This document shows, one piece after another, positions 59,801 to 64,000 of a stretch of 64,000 nt of DNA (positions are counted from its first letter, which is position 1; every line of letters begins with the position of its first letter). The position numbers and the translations under genes were made by a program. The notes beneath the pieces were generated by a model. It was not told where the DNA came from. It saw only the letters and a program-made list of their open reading frames with translations, and searched no databases. The DNA is from Amyelois transitella. Its lineage: Eukaryota; Arthropoda; Insecta; Lepidoptera; Pyralidae. Location: assembly GCF_032362555.1 (NCBI RefSeq), contig NC_083522.1, forward strand, positions 9,326,501 through 9,390,500, given 5' to 3'.

Positions 59801-60502
59801 GTTATAAAAATTTAATTTGTTTGAATAAAGTATTATTTTTACTTGGACTAAGTCATTCCATCTCTTTTACATGAATGATGTAAAAGGCAACTAAAGGACT
59901 AATCATTTATCAACACGAAGATTTGTTTAGAACATGCATGCTTTTAAGTCTATCTACAAAAGAAAGTCTTATTAACTTTATTAAACCTCTCATTATCTAT
60001 GAATTCCAATTTTAATATCTTTGAACCATCCTGTTAAACAAGCTCTCTAAGTCTTGTGACTCTTGGCTGTCCTTGTAAGTGATAAAGATGTTGATGAAGC
60101 GAAAGAAGTGTGAAGGGAACATCGCAAACTCAAACTCAAAATATTTATAGCAAATGGAAATATGTTGTTTCTGCCAACCCCTTTTGGGAAAACGGTGTGA
60201 TATTATGTTTGTATGATAATGAACATACAACATATTCTCTCTAAGAAGAAGTCTATTTTATACTATGTTGAAACTTGCGTCTTTCCATGAAGTCCCCGCA
60301 GTCACCCAATCGATATCGGATATAAAACGACACGTACCTTTTTCGCATCAGCTCCAATAGGAACGTGAGGTCCTCGTCTGGACCGAAGGGCAAACCTAGT
60401 GATCTGCCTTTTGGCGAATATGAACAATATCACGAAAGTTAGTACCCCACCGCTTATTATGAATATAATGTTCAAACTCGTGAAGTCCTGTCCAATGCCC
60501 AT
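56866..60502 (-). CDS. C1orf43: C1orf43 homologue, membrane-anchored protein (5 exons)
   Basis: Exons on the minus strand: 60338-60502, 59228-59381, 58445-58664, 57814-57958, 56866-56955; 257 aa (human 253). Exon 1 encodes an N-terminal membrane segment (about residues 12-31, IIFIISGGVLTFVILFIFAK) followed by KRQITRFALRSRRGPHVPIG, the family signature. Later landmarks are VHEPRLLS, RHPRESLRAFLLSSL, FGEDEYREY and KHYTALE. Human C1orf43 is described as a regulator of phagocytosis; its biochemistry is unclear. The exon 3 end GATGC/GTGAGT could be misread as a stop (GCG TGA), but the splice restores the human-like tail. Exon 4 is extremely GC-rich and encodes Gly/Ala/Arg/Pro low complexity. It is convergent with FOCAD. 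Confidence 0.9.
57060..57155 (-). mobile_element. R5 LINE tail fragment
   Basis: Reverse copy in C1orf43 intron 4. Confidence 0.6.
57535..57805 (+). mobile_element. R1 element, full length
   Basis: Near-consensus with four TATG repeats; on the host gene strand it starts 8 nt after exon 4. Confidence 0.87.
58065..58330 (-). mobile_element. R1 element
   Basis: Reverse copy with separate short head pieces on both sides (58042-58064, 58329-58345). Confidence 0.82.
58715..58870 (+). mobile_element. R7 unclassified short repeat
   Basis: About 85% similar by eye to 27470-27627; ends 'cttaacatttttttaactag'. Confidence 0.6.
59402..59658 (-). mobile_element. R1 element
   Basis: Reverse copy in C1orf43 intron 1, from (CATA)n to 'tgtgccggaaaccacatggc'. 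Confidence 0.82.
60080..60215 (+). mobile_element. R5-like LINE tail, decayed
   Basis: 'gatgttgatgaagcgaaaga' and 'ttctgccaaccccttttggg' match the LINE end weakly. Confidence 0.5.
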
Positions 60503-62009
60503 GGTTTTTAGATTATCGCAATATAGTTATGAATTAAAAAAAGAAGCAAAAACTTCTCAACAAACACAGTAAATCACAAATTTTGATCAAAAACTAGATA
60601 GTAATACATTTACATATATTTTGATTATTGTTTTTGGCAGACGACTGACAAGAAATGCTATCACTGACACTGACTGACATCACTGTGTATGATGACAGTG
60701 ACGACTCTATTTTTACTACGCTTTTTTAATTTGCAAGTAATGCAATAGACGACGTGTTCATAATGATAACGCACACCTCATTAGTTTTAATAAGTTTATA
60801 ATATAAGAATCGAATAAAAAACGTAAAAACCACCTACTCAGACCAACGCCAAGGACTTACCTACTCTATCCAATTCAACACATGCCTCCTAACCACATCA
60901 TGTAAGATTTAATCTATGAAGTTAAATTGTTATCCTTCTTGAGTTTGTCCCAGTAATCAATATAGCAGGAGTGACTAGGTCAAGCAATGAACTGCACAAA
61001 TCGCTTACCTTTTGCGCCAACTAAAGATTTTCTTTCTTTCTTTCTTTCCATTTTCTGAGTACAAACACCTTGTTATTAAGTTAATTTTTTAACTGTTTGG
61101 ATCGCTAACATATTACAAAACACACAACTGTTTAAAATATAAAAAATTAAAGCGTAAGTAGGTACATTACATTGATTAAAAAACTTACAAGCTACTGTAA
61201 ATGGACCGCTTTTAGATTTCTATACAAGTAAATATTATTAATGGCAGTATTAGAAATAAAAATAACACCTGATCGCTGTGTGTAAAAAATACGATCGGAG
61301 GTAAGTAATATATACTTATATAGTATATAATATTATAATATTATAATATTATAATATTATGTGGTAAACTTATTTATTTTTATTTTATTCTTCGCTCTAA
61401 TTAAGTAAACGCATTCTACATCCACTTTTAATGTGTTCTCAGTTGCAGTCTTAACGGTGTTGCTTCGTTTTTCGGAAACTCAAAATATTTTTCCTAAGTC
61501 GCCTCTTACGACGTAGGTACCTACAATGGACATAAGAATTTCTTTAAACTCTATTAAAATACGGTCAAGTTTAGTTTACTTGTTCCACATAACTTGTAGG
61601 TCGATAGATAGGTACCTATTTACAAGATAATTTTTGGTAACTTGGTAAGACAAAGAATGTCGCACTAGGGTTAAACCTAGATTTAAAGCAACACCAAGGT
61701 ATAAATCGATTTAGTTAATATACATACTAGCTCACCGGCGGGAAATTTAATTAATTTTATCAACACGGATGTACGTAGCTCGGTCCTTATCTATACTCTT
61801 TGAGTTATCAACGCAATGCTAATTGTAAATGCTCACTTCTTTTATCGCTCCCATTCTTCGCTCCGATAAGATTATAGTCATATGGCTCGGCAGTACGCGC
61901 CTTTACACGACGAAGTAAATAGTTCAGATTTACCAATAAAGTTTAGGTATTTTTGTGATGTGAATATCGAAGTGATGGTGTGTTTTATTAGTGGCAGTTT
62001 TATTACAAC
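60503..62009. other. Divergent intergenic region
   Basis: Lies between the C1orf43 start (-) and the candidate exon at 62010 (+). AT-rich, with a (TAT/AATATT)n patch at about 61320-61360; nothing else recognised. Confidence 0.4.
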
Positions 62010-62153
62010 ATGATAGACCCTCGCACGTTTGCAGTGATGCATAGTGTGAGGCCACTGGAGGTCGACGGCCATAGGAATCGGTCGGCCTCTTTGTCAGTCA
62101 ACCTTTATCAACGGTCCTTAAGACCCGAGCCTAGATACTCTTTGCAGCATCAG
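62010..62153 (+). CDS. Candidate first coding exon of an unidentified gene (partial)
   Basis: An ATG opens 48 codons ending at a donor (CAG/gtaata). The peptide begins MIDPRTFAVMHSVRPLEVDG and is rich in Arg and Ser. The stretch is visibly more GC-rich than its surroundings and free of repeats. No downstream exon is recognised within the window, and I do not know the family. It could also be a chance open frame. Confidence 0.4.
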
Positions 62154-63800
62154 GTAATAATTTATAGTTCCCGTTTTATTTATTACAAATGTAGATACTT
62201 ATAAGAAAGAAATATTTAAGTATATAATGATTTTTCCAAATCGATGAGAATAAATAAGTCACAGATTTAAAACATTACTGTTTGTCTTATATATGTCTGT
62301 GAGTTATGGACGAAACAATGTCAAGTGTTTGTAACACAGGTTAATAATAGATGAATTCTTTGGTTTCTTTTCAAAAAGGAGTACCATGACGTCTATGGGC
62401 GAACAATCACGTTAAAGCGAGATTATAGGGTAGGGGATTTACCACAGAACACAGATGTGGGATAGATTACCCCTTAGGTGCTACGATATGTGCATGACTA
62501 GGGATTAAATACATGGCCGCATATATGAGCCCTTTAGTAACCTAGAGCCATCTTAAACTTATCAGATCTAACGAGTAGCGTCGCATTCAATCATGTTTTT
62601 CAAAGATGATTGCTGTAAGATTTTTTTTAATATTGCACATTTTTGACTGACTGACGTCAACAGTATTTACAAAAAATTTTTTTTTAGTTTGTAGTTAAGG
62701 ATTTTTCTTTAATTAGGTAAATTTATTATAACAATAGTTTAGAAATTGTTAAAGTCAAAATAATATATATGTAATGTTATAAATAGTCAGTGACAAAAAA
62801 TGCATAAAACGAAACGTAAACGTAAAATAAGTAGTGACAAATCAGCTGTCAATTGTGTCAATCAAACGAATTGACTCAAAACTGTCATCGAGATATTTCT
62901 TCATGATATTTTCGTTTTTTATTTGTGTATTTCATTAATTACCGTAGGAAATTATTAGATTCAGTGGTTAGATATTTTTAAGAATATCGATCAAACATCT
63001 TAAATGTATGATACTTGTGATGTGCGAGTGTAAAACATTAATGTCTTGAGAAACGTGTCACTATTTTTTTACAAACCGTTGTACAATAATCTAAGCTGGG
63101 TAAAGGAATGTGAAGTGTCCTTTACCTTCGGAAACAAGTGATATTTTCACATGGGTGATGGCTTGGCAGTCGGACACACGTGTAAGTAAAGATAACGGTT
63201 CTTGCTTGGCAGCATTGAATAATTAGTAATGACAATATGTAAACACATCCTTGTCATTGATTTACATTTAAATGAGGTTCACGTACATACCTGCGATCTA
63301 AACAATTCCTCTTGTCTGATATGTTGTGAGTTCTGACCATAATGTGCCCATTTTCATATGTTTCTTGATATTAAAAGGTTACTCTGCTAATAAGATTTGG
63401 ATCCAATTGAATAAGTTAATATTTGTCATTTGAAGTTTTTTTCCTGAAAAGTAGGCGTTTGTACTCTGTTTCAGACACTCTAGGCATAATTTAAATGAAT
63501 TCTTGGATGAGAATCTATAAAACTGTTGAACATAGTCTTATCTATGTATGGGTGTAATTACCCATATGTCTTCCTGATGCATCCCTTGGCCTATTTTCTC
63601 AATGTTCTCTCAATGCAGGGCCAACTTTCTTGTGTCCCCAATCTCGGCTTACAGATTTGATTCCCAAGCAGGCAAATGTAAGAAAATATCTTTTTTCGAT
63701 CCTTTCTCCTAGCATTAATCTTCGTTAAATCCTAACCTGTTTAAACCTGGGGTGTGCCTTACGCACAATAAGTGTGTTTCATCATAACATTGATATCAAG
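62154..63800. other. Intron or intergenic sequence, nothing recognised
   Basis: AT-rich, with no repeat of the local families and no supported exon. Confidence 0.4.
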
Positions 63801-63804
63801 TTGA

Positions 63805-64000
63805 TTAGTTTGAATACTAACCGATGCTCTTATGGTGAGGTAAAACATTGTGAGGAAACCTGCATATTCAGGCACCTGGATGTGTAACCATACGATCCAA
63901 TAGCAAAGGTTGTGGAGGTCAGAAGGGAATTGCTTCATCTAAAAACATGACTCACCCAATCCATGGTCAAGGGCTTACCTTAGGCTCTTCTCCAGAGTGG
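63805..64000 (+). mobile_element. R6 SINE-like element, cut by window edge
   Basis: 'gtttgaatactaaccgatgc', 'tgtgaggaaacctgcatatt' and 'ggctcttctccagagtgg' match the family. Confidence 0.6.

Overview
The window is nuclear DNA from a lepidopteran (moth or butterfly). It is AT-rich, its genes have short GT-AG exons, and its introns are packed with TC...CTAG Helitron fragments of the Lep1 type, tRNA-derived SINEs and 3' ends of an RTE-like LINE. No LTR element, retrovirus or Polinton was seen.

Layout: (1) 1-460: last exon of an unidentified gene (+). (2) 460-5200: gene-poor, with MITEs, SINEs and a 440-bp inverted-repeat element carrying a diverged copy of that last exon and 3'UTR. (3) 5276-7009 (-): three intronless genes, METTL23, SLIRP and ACBD6, separated by 3 and 12 nt; this looks like a tricistronic unit. 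(4) 8074-31521 (+): three tandem 8-exon mitochondrial-type 3-ketoacyl-CoA thiolase genes (ACAA2 family) with identical intron phases. Copies A and B look catalytically complete; copy C keeps both cysteines and the GHP histidine but has lost the NEAF and MGIGP motifs. (5) 33090-34307 (-): BRK1/HSPC300, a SCAR/WAVE-complex subunit, in three exons with a 27-nt last exon. It is head-to-head with (6) 34728-55255 (+): a 20-exon focadhesin (FOCAD) homologue whose readable model is 1199 aa, about 600 aa shorter than human. (7) 56866-60502 (-): a C1orf43 homologue in five exons, convergent with FOCAD. (8) 62010-62153 (+): a candidate first exon of a gene running off the window.

Repeat families, numbered here for reference: R1, a ~260-bp SINE-like element that starts with a GTGCCG/CGGCAC hairpin, ends in (TATG)n, makes 9-13 bp target-site duplications and shares its last ~45 bp with the RTE-like LINE (R5); R2, a tRNA-derived SINE with A and B boxes; R3 and R4, Helitron-type TC...CTAG elements; R6, a second SINE-like family with a B-box-like motif; R7 and R8, smaller unclassified families.

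The most unusual signals concern exons copied into introns. FOCAD exon 11 with its donor and flanking intron has a ~90% copy inside an R1 element in intron 1 of thiolase A, 36 kb away. Exon 3' ends together with their 5' splice sites are tandemly duplicated into the following intron at FOCAD exons 12, 13 and 16, and in degenerate form at thiolase A exon 3. The FOCAD exon 16 case leaves two in-frame donors 39 nt apart. An R1 fragment has also grown into a satellite (83-bp units, 398-bp higher-order period) in the last FOCAD intron.

All exon boundaries were read by eye from splice consensus, frame and remembered family sequence; no alignment or expression data were available.
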